Assembly: GCF_036181745.1 (NCBI RefSeq) | Contig: NZ_CP108080.1 | Span: 7,815,501 to 7,879,500, forward strand | Origin: Streptomyces sp. NBC_00259 | GTDB taxonomy: Bacteria > Actinomycetota > Actinomycetes > Streptomycetales > Streptomycetaceae | Reading direction: 5' to 3' | Length of the DNA: 64,000 nucleotides | Shown: positions 23,049-32,239 of the stretch, piece after piece | Position numbering within the stretch: the first letter of the stretch is position 1 | How the letters are laid out: each line of letters starts with the position of its first letter | Translations under genes and position numbers: made by a program | The notes under the pieces: generated by a model | What the model saw: the letters and a program-made list of their open reading frames with translations, nothing else | The model's database searches: none | Told to the model about the DNA's origin: nothing

Positions 23049-23971
23049 GCCTCAACACGCAGCTCATCCGCAGCCTCAAGGCTCCCGCCCGCCCCGTGTG
23101 GGAGGAGCAGCCCAGCAAGACCGGACTCACCGCGAAAGGCGGCCTCCTCGCGCTCTGCTGCCTGGGGGTGCTCGGTCCGCTGTGGATCGTGATCGTCACC
23201 AGCCTCTCTCCTAAACCCGTGATCGACCGGGTCGGCGGCCTCGTCGTGATCCCCCAGGGCATCACCTTCGTCAACTACACGGAGCTGCTCAGCGGCGGCC
23301 AGGTCAGCCGGGCGATCACGGTCTCGGTCGGCGTCACGCTCTTCGGCACACTGTTCTCGATGACGGTGTCGGTGCTCGCGGCCTACGGCCTGTCCCGGCC
23401 GGGCAGTATGGGCCACCGGTTCCTGCTGATGACCATGATGGCGACCATGTTCTTCGGGGCCGGCCTCATCCCGACGTACCTTCTGGTGCAGTCGCTGGGC
23501 CTCACCGACACCTATCTGTCCCTGATCCTGCCCAGCGCGGTCAGCGTCTTCAACATCCTCGTCCTGCGGGCCTTCTTCATGGGGATCTCCCCCGAACTCA
23601 CCGAGTCCGCCCGCATCGACGGGGCCGGCGACCTGCGCATCCTGCTGACTATCATCATGCCGCTGTCGCGGGCGGTGCTGGCCGTCATCTCCCTGTTCTA
23701 CGCGGTCGGGTACTGGAGCGCCTGGTTCAACGCCTCGATCTACCTCACCGACCAGCAGATGATGCCGCTGCAGAACGTGCTCATCCAACTGGTCCAGAAG
23801 AACACCGAGGCGCCGACCGGCCTCCAGCAGGCGGTCCGCACCGGTCAACTCTCCGCTCTGGGGCTGCAGATGGCTGTCGTGGTCCTTGCCCTGATCCCCG
23901 TCGCGTTCGCATCCCCCTTCGTCCAGCGGCACTTCAAGAAGGGCATGCTCACGGGGGCCGTCAAGGGCTGA
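23045..23971 (+). CDS. ABC sugar importer permease 2 (LplC/YtcP type)
   Basis: A 308-residue inner-membrane permease, started at GTG 23045 (VSLNTQLIRSLKAP), which overlaps the stop of permease 1. Six membrane segments are visible, starting GLLALCCLGVLGPLWIVIVT. The EAA loop is ESARIDGAGDLRILLTIIMP. The typical YtcP end VQRHFKKGMLTGAVKG is present. No ATPase gene follows; in Streptomyces such importers usually share the general ATPase MsiK encoded elsewhere. Confidence 0.95.
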   Translation: MSLNTQLIRSLKAPARPVWEEQPSKTGLTAKGGLLALCCLGVLGPLWIVIVTSLSPKPVIDRVGGLVVIPQGITFVNYTELLSGGQVSRAITVSVGVTLFGTLFSMTVSVLAAYGLSRPGSMGHRFLLMTMMATMFFGAGLIPTYLLVQSLGLTDTYLSLILPSAVSVFNILVLRAFFMGISPELTESARIDGAGDLRILLTIIMPLSRAVLAVISLFYAVGYWSAWFNASIYLTDQQMMPLQNVLIQLVQKNTEAPTGLQQAVRTGQLSALGLQMAVVVLALIPVAFASPFVQRHFKKGMLTGAVKG

Positions 23972-24107
23972 AGCCCGTGGAGCCGCGGTCGGCTCCCGGC
24001 CGCGGGTTGTCCGTGGCCGGTCGCGCCCACGCGGCGGAGTCGCATATCGATACAGCCCCGTACCTCTGGTTTCCCACGTCCCCTCTCGCGCAAAGTCGAG
24101 GTAAGCC

Positions 24108-26330
24108 ATGAGCACGTCCCGCCTGAGCAGACGAGCCGTCCTTGCCGGGACCGCCACCGCCGCGCTCGCTGCCGTCCCGTCCCTCCCGGGGCGCGCGGCA
24201 GCCGCGGAGCACACGGCCACGTCCGCGCCCGCCTACCGCTGGCGCAACGCCGTCATCGGCGGCACCGGATTCATCACCGGCGTCCTCTTCCACCCCTCCG
24301 TGCGCGGCCTCGCCTATGCGCGCACGGACATCGGGGGTGCCTACCGGTGGGACGACGGCGCAGCGCGCTGGACCCCGCTCACCGATCACCTCGGCTGGGA
24401 CGACTGGAACCTCCTCGGGGCGGAGGCGATGGCCGTCGACCCCGCGTACCCCGACCGCCTCTACCTCGCCCTCGGCACCTACTCCCAGCCCTGGGCCGGC
24501 AACGGAGCCGTCCTCCGTTCCGAGGACCGCGGCGCCACCTGGACCCGCACCGACCTCACCGTGAAGCTCGGCGCCAACGAGGACGGCCGGGGGACCGGCG
24601 AGCGGCTGCTCGTCGATCCGCGGGACAGTGACACGCTGTGGCTCGGCACCCGGCACAACGGACTGCTCAAGTCCACCGACCGGGGCGCCTCCTGGGTGCC
24701 CGCCACCGGATTCCCCGCGAACCCCAGCCCCTCCGGACAGGGCGTCACCCTCCTCGTCGCCGCCGGGCGGGCCGTCTACGCCGGCTGGGGTGACGCCGAC
24801 GGCACCACAGGCTCCGTCAACCTCTACCGCACCACCGACGGCAAGACCTGGCGCCCCGTCCCCGGTCAACCCACCGGCACCTCCGCCAAGGTCCCGATCC
24901 GCGCCGCCTACGACCGTGGCACCGGGGCGCTGTATGTGACGTACGCCAATGCACCCGGGCCCAACGGCCAGTCCGACGGCAGCGTGCACAAGTTGGCCAC
25001 CAGCAACGGCAAGTGGACCGATGTCACGCCGGTGAAGCCGGGCGGGACCACTCCCGACGGCTCCACCGACAGCTTCGGCTACGGCGGCGTCGCCGTCGAC
25101 GCCCGCTGCCCCGGCACCGTCGCCGTGTCCACGAACAACCGGTGGGCCGCCGTCGACACGCTCTACCGGTCCACAGACGGCGGGCGCACCTGGACCTCCC
25201 TCAAGGACTCCGCTGTCCTTGACGTGTCCGAGACTCCATTCCTCAAGTGGGGTGCGGACCAGCCCAAGTTCGGCTGGTGGATCCAGGCGCTCGCCGTAGA
25301 CCCGTACGACTCGAAGCACATCGTCTACGGGACCGGCGCCACCCTCTACGGCACGCGGGACCTGAAGAACTGGGCCCCGCAGATCCGCGGCCTGGAGGAG
25401 GCGTCCGTGGTCCAGCTGGTCTCGCCCCCGGTCGGGGAGGCGCACCTGCTCAGCGGTTTGCGGGACATCGGCGTGATGTACCACGAGCGGCTCACGGCGT
25501 CTCCGTCGCGCGGGATGGCAGCGAACCCCGTGTTCGGGTCGGCGACGGGACTCGCGCAGGCCGCGGGTAGGCCGGCGTACGTCGTGCGCACCGGCTGGGG
25601 CGATCACGGCAACGGTGCCTACTCGAACGACGGCGGGCAGACCTGGGCGCCCTTCAAGGCCCAGCCCGACATCGCCAAGAGCGCACCGGGGCCGGTCGCC
25701 ACCAACGCCGACGGCAGCGTGCTGCTGTGGTCCTTCGTGCACTGGGACGGCACGAAGTACGCCGCGCATCGCTCCGCCGACAACGGCGCGACCTGGTCCG
25801 AGGTCTCCTCCTTCCCGAAGGGCGCCACTCCGGTCGCCGACCCGGGCGACCCGGCGCTCTTCTACGCGTACGACTCCGACACGGGAACGCTGTACGCCAG
25901 CACTGACAGTGGCGTTTCCTTCACGGCCCGTACGACCGGTCTGCCCTCCGGCGACAGCCAGTTCAAGCTGGTCGCGACGCCGGGGCGGTCCGGCGACCTA
26001 TGGCTGAGCACCAAGTGGAACGGGCTCCACCGGTCCACCGACGGCGGCACCACCTTCACCAAGGTCGACAGTTGCTGGGCCTCGTACACCCTCGGCTTCG
26101 GCAAGGCCGCGAACGGCGCCCACTACCCGGCGATCTACCAGGTCGGCGCCACCGAGAACATCACCGCCGTGTACCGCTCCGACGACGAGGCCAGGACCTG
26201 GGTGCGGATCAACGACGACGCCCACCAGTGGGGCTGGACCGGCGAGGTCATCATCGGCGACCCGCGCGTGTACGGGCGGGTGTACCTGGCCACCAACGGG
26301 CGCGGGATCCAGTACGGGGAGCTCATCTGA
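24108..26330 (+). CDS. GH74 secreted xyloglucanase
   Basis: A 740-residue secreted enzyme that cleaves the glucan backbone of xyloglucan. The signal peptide is of twin-arginine type (RLSRRAVLAGTATAAL), probably cut after AAAA near residue 33. Two seven-bladed beta-propellers are indicated by many Asp-box-like repeats such as SEDRGATW, STDRGASW and STDGGRTW. The candidate catalytic aspartates are Asp74 in ARTDIGGAYRW and Asp453 in SGLRDIGVMYH, with the spacing seen in GH74 enzymes. There is no carbohydrate-binding module. The gene starts 136 bp after the permease gene, and its stop overlaps the GH42 start (TGATG), so it is part of the same operon. Confidence 0.93.
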   Translation: MSTSRLSRRAVLAGTATAALAAVPSLPGRAAAAEHTATSAPAYRWRNAVIGGTGFITGVLFHPSVRGLAYARTDIGGAYRWDDGAARWTPLTDHLGWDDWNLLGAEAMAVDPAYPDRLYLALGTYSQPWAGNGAVLRSEDRGATWTRTDLTVKLGANEDGRGTGERLLVDPRDSDTLWLGTRHNGLLKSTDRGASWVPATGFPANPSPSGQGVTLLVAAGRAVYAGWGDADGTTGSVNLYRTTDGKTWRPVPGQPTGTSAKVPIRAAYDRGTGALYVTYANAPGPNGQSDGSVHKLATSNGKWTDVTPVKPGGTTPDGSTDSFGYGGVAVDARCPGTVAVSTNNRWAAVDTLYRSTDGGRTWTSLKDSAVLDVSETPFLKWGADQPKFGWWIQALAVDPYDSKHIVYGTGATLYGTRDLKNWAPQIRGLEEASVVQLVSPPVGEAHLLSGLRDIGVMYHERLTASPSRGMAANPVFGSATGLAQAAGRPAYVVRTGWGDHGNGAYSNDGGQTWAPFKAQPDIAKSAPGPVATNADGSVLLWSFVHWDGTKYAAHRSADNGATWSEVSSFPKGATPVADPGDPALFYAYDSDTGTLYASTDSGVSFTARTTGLPSGDSQFKLVATPGRSGDLWLSTKWNGLHRSTDGGTTFTKVDSCWASYTLGFGKAANGAHYPAIYQVGATENITAVYRSDDEARTWVRINDDAHQWGWTGEVIIGDPRVYGRVYLATNGRGIQYGELI

Positions 26331-28324
26331 TGGCCGCGACCGACACGCCCTCCCTCGCCGACGCCGCCCGCGGCCGTCTCCTCTTCGGCGGCGACTACAA
26401 CCCCGAGCAGTGGCCCGAGGAGACCTGGCACGAGGACGTCCGCCTCATGAAGGACGCCGGCGTCAACTCCGTCACCCTCGGCGTGTTCGCCTGGGCGAAG
26501 CTCGAACCCCGCCCTGGGGCACGGGAATTCGGCTGGCTCGACCGGCTCATGGACCTGATGCACGCCCACGGCATCGGCGTCGTCCTCGCCACCCCCACCG
26601 CCTCGCCACCCCCGTGGATGGGCCGTCTCCACCCCGACACCCTCCCGCGGGACGAGGACGGCCGCACCGAGTGGTGGGGCTCCCGTCAGCACTTCTCGCA
26701 CTCCAGCGCAACCTACCGGCGCTACGCCGCCGCCATCGCCGAGGACCTCGCCGCCCGCTACGCAGGCCACCCCGCCCTCACCATGTGGCACATCAACAAC
26801 GAGTACTGCACCTACGACTGGGGCGACGAGTCCGCGGGCGCCTTCCGCCGCTGGCTCCAGGACAAGTACGGCGCGCTCGACGCCCTCAACGAGGCCTGGG
26901 GAACCGCCTTCTGGAGCCAGGGCTACGGCGACTGGCACGAAATCCTGCCGCCGCGCCGCGCGCACTACATGAAGAACCCCACTCAGGTCCTGGACTTCAA
27001 GCGGTTCACCTCCGACATGCTCCTGGAGTGCTACCTCGCCGAACGCGACATCGTCGCCCGGTACACCCCGCACATCCCGGTGACGACCAACTTCATGCCG
27101 TTCTGGCAGGGCCAGGACGCCTGGACCTGGGCCGAGCAGGAGGACGTGGTCTCGGTCGACAGCTACCCGGACCCGCACGACCCCTTCGGCGGTCAGTACG
27201 GGGCGCTGGTCCACGACATGACCCGCTCGCAAGCCCGCGGCGGCCCCTGGATGCTCATGGAGCAGGCGGCCGGGTCGGTCAACTGGCGCGGGGTCAACCG
27301 TCCCCGGCCCGCCGGCCTCAACCGGCTCTGGTCCCTGCAGGCAGTGGCGCGCGGCGCCGACGCCGTCTGCTACTTCCAGTGGCGGCAGTCCCGGCAGGGC
27401 TCGGAGAAGTTCCACTCCGGCATGGTCAGTCATGCGGGGGAGCACGGCCGTACCTTTCAGGAGGTCAAGCGGATCGGCGCCGAACTCGCCCTGTTGGGCG
27501 AGAAGGTGCCGGGCACGAAGGTGGACGCCCTCGAAGTCGCCGTACTCCTCGACTGGAACGCCTGGTGGGCGAGCCAGCAGGACGGGCGGCTGTCCTGCGA
27601 AGTCGACTACCCGCAGATCGTCCGCGCCTGGCACCGCGCCCTGTGGGAGGCGCACACCACCGCCGACTTCGCGCACCCCGAGCACGACCTGTCGGCGTAC
27701 AAGATGGTCGTCGTGCCGCAGCTGTACGTGATGACGGACGCGGCGATCGACAACCTGACCTCCTACGTCGAGAACGGCGGAACCCTCGTCGCCGGCTTCC
27801 AGACCGGCATCGCCGACGAGGACGACCGCGTACGCCCCGGCGGCATGGACGCCCGGCTGCGTGAGCTGTTCGGGATCCGTGTCCTGCACGAGTGGTGGCC
27901 GCTGGACGCGGGCGAGACGGTCGACATCGAGGGCTTCCACGGCACCCTGTGGTCCGAGGAGATCGAGGCCGCGGACGGCATCACGGAGACGACCCCCTAC
28001 AAGGGCGGTGAACTCGACGGTCTCCCCGCCGTCCTGCGCAACGGCCGCGCCTGGTACGTCTCCACCCTCCCCGAGCCGCACGCCCTGCGCACGCTGCTCG
28101 CCGGCATCGCTGCCGACGCGGGCGCAGGACCGACCCTCACCGGACTCCCGGCGCGCGTGGAGGCCGTACGCCGGGGAGGGCTGCTGTTCCTGCTCAACCA
28201 TGGGCGCGACGCCGTCACCGTCCCGGTACCCGGCCGCCACCGCGACTTGCTGACGGGCGCGGACGTCACCGACGGCGTGCAGCTGGGCCGTTACGGAGTC
28301 GCCGTACTGGAGGCCGCACCATGA
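26330..28324 (+). CDS. GH42 beta-galactosidase
   Basis: A 664-residue enzyme without a signal peptide. It removes beta-linked galactose, here probably from xyloglucan side chains, although GH42 also includes alpha-L-arabinopyranosidases. The barrel starts LLFGGDYNPEQWPEETWHED. The acid/base is Glu158 in MWHINNEYCTYDWG and the nucleophile is Glu311 in WMLMEQAAGSVNW. The trimerisation domain and C-terminal beta domain follow and end GRYGVAVLEAAP. The ATG overlaps the GH74 stop, and the stop overlaps the next start (ATGA), so expression is tightly coupled. Confidence 0.95.
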   Translation: MAATDTPSLADAARGRLLFGGDYNPEQWPEETWHEDVRLMKDAGVNSVTLGVFAWAKLEPRPGAREFGWLDRLMDLMHAHGIGVVLATPTASPPPWMGRLHPDTLPRDEDGRTEWWGSRQHFSHSSATYRRYAAAIAEDLAARYAGHPALTMWHINNEYCTYDWGDESAGAFRRWLQDKYGALDALNEAWGTAFWSQGYGDWHEILPPRRAHYMKNPTQVLDFKRFTSDMLLECYLAERDIVARYTPHIPVTTNFMPFWQGQDAWTWAEQEDVVSVDSYPDPHDPFGGQYGALVHDMTRSQARGGPWMLMEQAAGSVNWRGVNRPRPAGLNRLWSLQAVARGADAVCYFQWRQSRQGSEKFHSGMVSHAGEHGRTFQEVKRIGAELALLGEKVPGTKVDALEVAVLLDWNAWWASQQDGRLSCEVDYPQIVRAWHRALWEAHTTADFAHPEHDLSAYKMVVVPQLYVMTDAAIDNLTSYVENGGTLVAGFQTGIADEDDRVRPGGMDARLRELFGIRVLHEWWPLDAGETVDIEGFHGTLWSEEIEAADGITETTPYKGGELDGLPAVLRNGRAWYVSTLPEPHALRTLLAGIAADAGAGPTLTGLPARVEAVRRGGLLFLLNHGRDAVTVPVPGRHRDLLTGADVTDGVQLGRYGVAVLEAAP

Positions 28325-30504
28325 CCGGGCCGGTCCACGGGACCTGGGAGCCCGCACCCGCCGCCCGCTGGGAGGACGCCTTCCTGACCGGCAACGGCCA
28401 CCACGGCGCCCTTGTGTTCGGCGATCCGGACGACGACCGTGTCATCGTCACTCACCACAGCCTCGTCCGCCCCAACGGCACCGAACACGCCCGGCCACCG
28501 CAGCTCGCCGCAGAACTCCCCGCCCTCCAGGACCGCTTGCTCGGCGGCGACCCGACCGCCGCCGACGGCTTCACCGACGGCCGCCCGCTCCAGTGGGTGC
28601 AGCCGTTCCACCCCGCCTTCCAGGTGCGGCTGCGACGGCCGTCCGGCGACGGACACGGCTACCGGCGCGACGTCGACTTCGCCACCGGCGTCGTGCGGGC
28701 GGCCCGCGGCGAATTCAGCAGCCGCGTCTTCGTCTCCCGCGCCGACGACGTGATCGTGCAGCACGTCACCGCCCCGGCCCGCACCCTCGACGTCTCCCTG
28801 GACCACCGGCTCCCCGGCGCCCCCGCCGCGCTGGGCGTCGGCCATGGAACCGTCCTCGTGCCCGAGGGCGCACTGCTCAGCCTGCGCGCCCGCTACCCGG
28901 ACAGCGACCGCGCCTACACCGGCCTCACCCTGGTCGCCGTCACGGGCGGCAGAACGACGCTCGAGCCCCCCGGCGTGCACATCGAGGGCGCCCAAGCCGT
29001 CCTGCTGCTGACCCGGGTGCTCCGGCACACCGGTGAGCTGGACGTCGTCACGGAGGGCCGCGCCCTGCGCGATCTGCTCGCCGGGTACGACGACCTCCTC
29101 GACCGCCACCTGTCCCTGCACCGCACCGCTTACCAGCGCGTCACCCTCGACCTCGCCGCCGACCGGGCCGATCGCGCCCTCCCCGGCTCCGAGCTGCTCC
29201 GACGCCCCCAGAGCCCGGCCCTCCTCGAACGCCTTTTCGCTGCCGGCCGCTACCACCTCCTGTCCGCCTCCGGTCTGCTCCCGCCCCGCCTGACCGGCCT
29301 GTGGACCGGCGACTGGAACACCGCGTGGTCCGGCGCGTTCACCACGAACGCCAACCTCAACCTCCAGACGGCGTCCGCCGCTGCCGCCGCGCTCCCCGAG
29401 GTCACCGAGGCCCACGCCGCCCTGATCCACCGGCAGCTTCCGCACTGGCGGGACAACGCCCGCGCGATCTTCGGGGCCCGCGGCGTTGTCGCGCCCACCC
29501 ACACCGACGGCGAGTCCGGGTGCACGTACCACTTCTCCCGCGAATACCCCCTGCATCTGTGGACCGCCGGCGCCGACTGGCTGCTCAAACCCCTCGTCGA
29601 CCACGACGAGACGCGCGGTGAGCGCGACCCGCGCACCGCCGCCGTGCTCGCCGAAGTCGCCCTGTTCTACGAGGACTTCCTCACCCGGAGCGACGCCGAC
29701 GGCCACCTGGTCGTCGTCCCCTCCTACTCGCCGGAGAACCGGCCCGCGAACGCGAGCTGGGGCGCGATCAACTCGGCCATGGACCTCTCGGCGGCCCGGC
29801 ACGCCCTGTGCACGGCCGCCGACCACCACCCGGAGCACGCCGACCGCTGGCGCGCCCTGGCCGACCGCCTCCCACCGCACCGCGTCAACGCCGACGGCGC
29901 CCTCGCCGAATGGGCCTGGCCGGGCCTGCAGGACAGCTATGACCACCGCCACCTCAGCCACCTCTACGGCGTCTGGCCGCTCGACGAGATCAACCCGTAC
30001 GACACCCCCGACCTGGCCGAAGCGGCCCGCCGGGCCCTCGCGCTGCGCGGCGCCGAGAACGACTCCGCGCACGGCCACCTCCACCACGCCCTGATCGCGG
30101 CCCGGCTCCGGGACGGCGAGCGGGTGGCGTGGGCGCTCACGCATGTCCTGAACGGCGACTTCTTCCACGCCTCCTTGATGAGCGCGCACTACCCGAAGCG
30201 CGACGTCTACAACGCCGACGCCGCCCACGCTCTGCCGGCCGTACTGGTCGAGATGCTCGTCCAGTCGACGCCCGACCGCCTCGTCCTCCTCCCCGCGCTG
30301 TCGGCCGCCCTCCCCACAGGCGAACTCCGCGGGGTGCGCACCCGGTTCGGGGCCGAGCTCGACCTCAGCTGGACGCCCGACAGTGCCACCGCCGTGCTGA
30401 GACCGAGCCGCACCCTCCGCGTCGACCTCCGGACCTTCTCCGGCACCCGGCCGCTCGACCTCGTCGCCGGAGAAGACCGCGTCCTCCCTCTGGAGGCGCG
30501 GTAA
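28321..30504 (+). CDS. GH95 alpha-L-fucosidase / alpha-L-galactosidase
   Basis: A 727-residue enzyme of the (alpha/alpha)6-barrel family GH95, without a signal peptide. The N-terminal beta-sandwich starts WEDAFLTGNGHHGALVFGDP, the usual GH95 opening. Active-site equivalents are Asn343 and Asn345 in FTTNANLNLQ, Glu472 in PSYSPEN and Asp633 in VYNADAAHALP; the family reference enzyme AfcA uses two Asn, a Glu and an Asp in this order. HLSHLYGVWPLDEINPYDTP is also typical. Family members act on alpha-1,2-fucose or L-galactose, both known xyloglucan side-chain ends. Specificity cannot be read from sequence. It is in the operon after GH42. Confidence 0.88.
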   Translation: MTGPVHGTWEPAPAARWEDAFLTGNGHHGALVFGDPDDDRVIVTHHSLVRPNGTEHARPPQLAAELPALQDRLLGGDPTAADGFTDGRPLQWVQPFHPAFQVRLRRPSGDGHGYRRDVDFATGVVRAARGEFSSRVFVSRADDVIVQHVTAPARTLDVSLDHRLPGAPAALGVGHGTVLVPEGALLSLRARYPDSDRAYTGLTLVAVTGGRTTLEPPGVHIEGAQAVLLLTRVLRHTGELDVVTEGRALRDLLAGYDDLLDRHLSLHRTAYQRVTLDLAADRADRALPGSELLRRPQSPALLERLFAAGRYHLLSASGLLPPRLTGLWTGDWNTAWSGAFTTNANLNLQTASAAAAALPEVTEAHAALIHRQLPHWRDNARAIFGARGVVAPTHTDGESGCTYHFSREYPLHLWTAGADWLLKPLVDHDETRGERDPRTAAVLAEVALFYEDFLTRSDADGHLVVVPSYSPENRPANASWGAINSAMDLSAARHALCTAADHHPEHADRWRALADRLPPHRVNADGALAEWAWPGLQDSYDHRHLSHLYGVWPLDEINPYDTPDLAEAARRALALRGAENDSAHGHLHHALIAARLRDGERVAWALTHVLNGDFFHASLMSAHYPKRDVYNADAAHALPAVLVEMLVQSTPDRLVLLPALSAALPTGELRGVRTRFGAELDLSWTPDSATAVLRPSRTLRVDLRTFSGTRPLDLVAGEDRVLPLEAR

Positions 30505-30539
30505 TCCGCGCAATTCCCCCCACTCATGGAAGGGACACC

Positions 30540-31253
30540 ATGGCAATACGCACGCTCGGCAAGGTCACCAAGGCCCTGCTGGCCCCGGCCCTCGCGCTCG
30601 GCGCCACCATCGGCCTGGCCTCCGCACCCGCCCACGCCGCCGTCTGGTACTCCTCGGACCAGTGGGGCAACACCAACCTGGGCGGCTACACGCTCTACAA
30701 CAACATCTGGGGCTCCGGCGCCGGCGCCCAGACCATCTGGGCCAACTCCGGTACCAACTGGGGCGTCTGGGCCAACCACCCCAACACCGGCGGCATCAAG
30801 TCCTACCCCAACTCCAAGAAGGTGATCAACAAGTCGATCACCTCGCTGCGCTCGCTCACCAGCAACTACAACGTCACCGTCCCGTGGTCCGGCGCGTACA
30901 ACACGTCGTACGACATCTGGGACACCGACCACGACTACGAGATCATGCTCTGGGTGAACTACACCGGGGCGGTCGGCCCGCTCGGCACCTGGCAGGCCAA
31001 CGTCACCCTCGGCGGCCACACCTGGAACGTCTACAAGGGCAACAACGGCGCCAACGAGGTCTTCTCGTTCCTGCGCACGTCCAACTCCAGCTCCGGCAGC
31101 GTCGACATCCTCCCCGTCCTGAGGTGGATCAAGGACACCAAGCACTGGATGGGCGACGAGACCATCGGTGACGTGCAGTTCGGCTACGAGATCACCTCCT
31201 CGTCCGGCGGTATGGACTTCCGCACCGACAACCTGACGGTCAGCAGCAGCTGA
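30540..31253 (+). CDS. GH12 secreted endo-glucanase/xyloglucanase
   Basis: A 237-residue secreted enzyme. The Sec signal runs to about residue 33, with the cleavage site after APAHA. The GH12 jelly-roll catalytic domain contains the nucleophile Glu134 in DYEIMLWVNY and the acid/base Glu217 in FGYEITSSS, plus the typical start WYSSDQWGNTNLGGYTLYNN. There is no linker or binding module. SD GGAAGGGA lies just before ATG 30540. It is the last gene of the operon, followed by a hairpin terminator. GH12 enzymes cut beta-glucan or xyloglucan; the company of GH74 and the exo-enzymes favours xyloglucan. Confidence 0.93.
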   Translation: MAIRTLGKVTKALLAPALALGATIGLASAPAHAAVWYSSDQWGNTNLGGYTLYNNIWGSGAGAQTIWANSGTNWGVWANHPNTGGIKSYPNSKKVINKSITSLRSLTSNYNVTVPWSGAYNTSYDIWDTDHDYEIMLWVNYTGAVGPLGTWQANVTLGGHTWNVYKGNNGANEVFSFLRTSNSSSGSVDILPVLRWIKDTKHWMGDETIGDVQFGYEITSSSGGMDFRTDNLTVSSS

Positions 31254-31259
31254 CCGGCC

Positions 31260-31297
31260 GTCCGGGCCGGTTCCGCACCTCGGGGGCCGGCCCGGAC
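31260..31297 (+). terminator. Hairpin terminator of the importer/glycosidase operon
   Basis: GTCCGGGCCGG (31260-31270) pairs with CCGGCCCGGAC (31287-31297), an 11-bp stem, seven bases past the GH12 stop. Confidence 0.75.
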
Positions 31298-31511
31298 CCG
31301 CAGAACCAACAGCAGCTCGCACCCCCTGGGCCGACGACGACCGCTGGCGCGACGAGGACCACCGCGACTACTGGAACCTACGAGAACACCGGATCAGCAG
31401 CCCGCGGGCGTGCGCGGCAATCCGGCACCCGCATCCCCAGCGCCACCCACTCGTCCATCCACCCCGGCAGGCGCCACCGCATCCCGCACGAGCCCGATCT
31501 GGTGCTCCGAC

Positions 31512-32081
31512 CGGAATGGGCACCTCGGCGTTGCGCTGCACCAGGTCCAGGACGGTGCCCTTCTGGTCCAGCCGCCCGTGCTGGTGCTGGCCGAGGCCGT
31601 AGAGCTTCTCGCCCTCGTACGCACAGAAGCGCTGCTCCAGGCGGTGGTGGCCGTTGCCGGTCGGCGTGTACAGACACGGGCCCGGCCACCAGACGTGGGC
31701 CCGTTCCTCGGTGAGCAGTTCAGTGCCGTCGTCGGTGCGGACGAACCGGATCAGGCCCTCCGAACTGACCAGGACGGTGATCGCGCCTACGGTCAACTGC
31801 CCCTGGACTTCCTCGATCTTGACCGTCGAGGCGGGGGCGGTCTGCGGGTCGTCGAGGAGCGCGCCGGGCAGTCCCTAGAGGACCGGGCCGCCGAGCCGGG
31901 CCCGTACACGGACCGCGTCCGGGCCCCAGGGCTCGATGCGTACGATCTCCTGGCGGCCGGTCCACTCCAGCGCGCTGTCGCGTTCGTGGAATGTGCCAAG
32001 GGTGGGCGACGACTGGGCCAGGCTGGGGGACTCCTCTCCGGGCTGGTTCGCGCCCGACTGGTTCACGGCAGGCAGATTCAC
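31512..32081 (-). pseudogene. GH31 alpha-xylosidase, broken N-terminal fragment
   Basis: Reads from GTG 32081 (AGGAG seven bases upstream) with FHERDSALEWTGRQEIVRIE, PWGPDAVRVRARLGGPVL, then an in-frame TAG at 31875-31877. It continues GLPGALLDDPQ, RFVRTDDGTELLTEERAHVW, HRLEQRFCAYEGEKLYGLGQ and HQHGRLDQKGTVLDLVQRNA. This is the N-terminal beta domain of YicI-type GH31 alpha-xylosidases. Similarity stops near 31512, so the catalytic barrel is gone; family members have about 700 residues. This enzyme should remove the alpha-1,6-xylose that defines xyloglucan, and its loss here is notable. What fills 31298-31511 I could not identify. Confidence 0.8.
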
Positions 32082-32239
32082 GCGGGTGCTCCTGAAGGAG
32101 TGGTGTATCGACTGGCGTGGTGACAGGTCCGGTCCGGCGGGAGCCGTGCCCGGGGAGGGACAAGGGCGCCCGGGTGCCCGGGGTGGGGCAGGGGGCGCCG
32201 GGCCGGCGTACGGCCCTGCGCAGGGCGGAGCACCGCGGC

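Noticed and set aside
31298..31511. Possible C-terminal part of the GH31 enzyme or another gene
   Set aside because: Short protein-like stretches exist, but none matches GH31 or another family that I recognise, so no feature was called.
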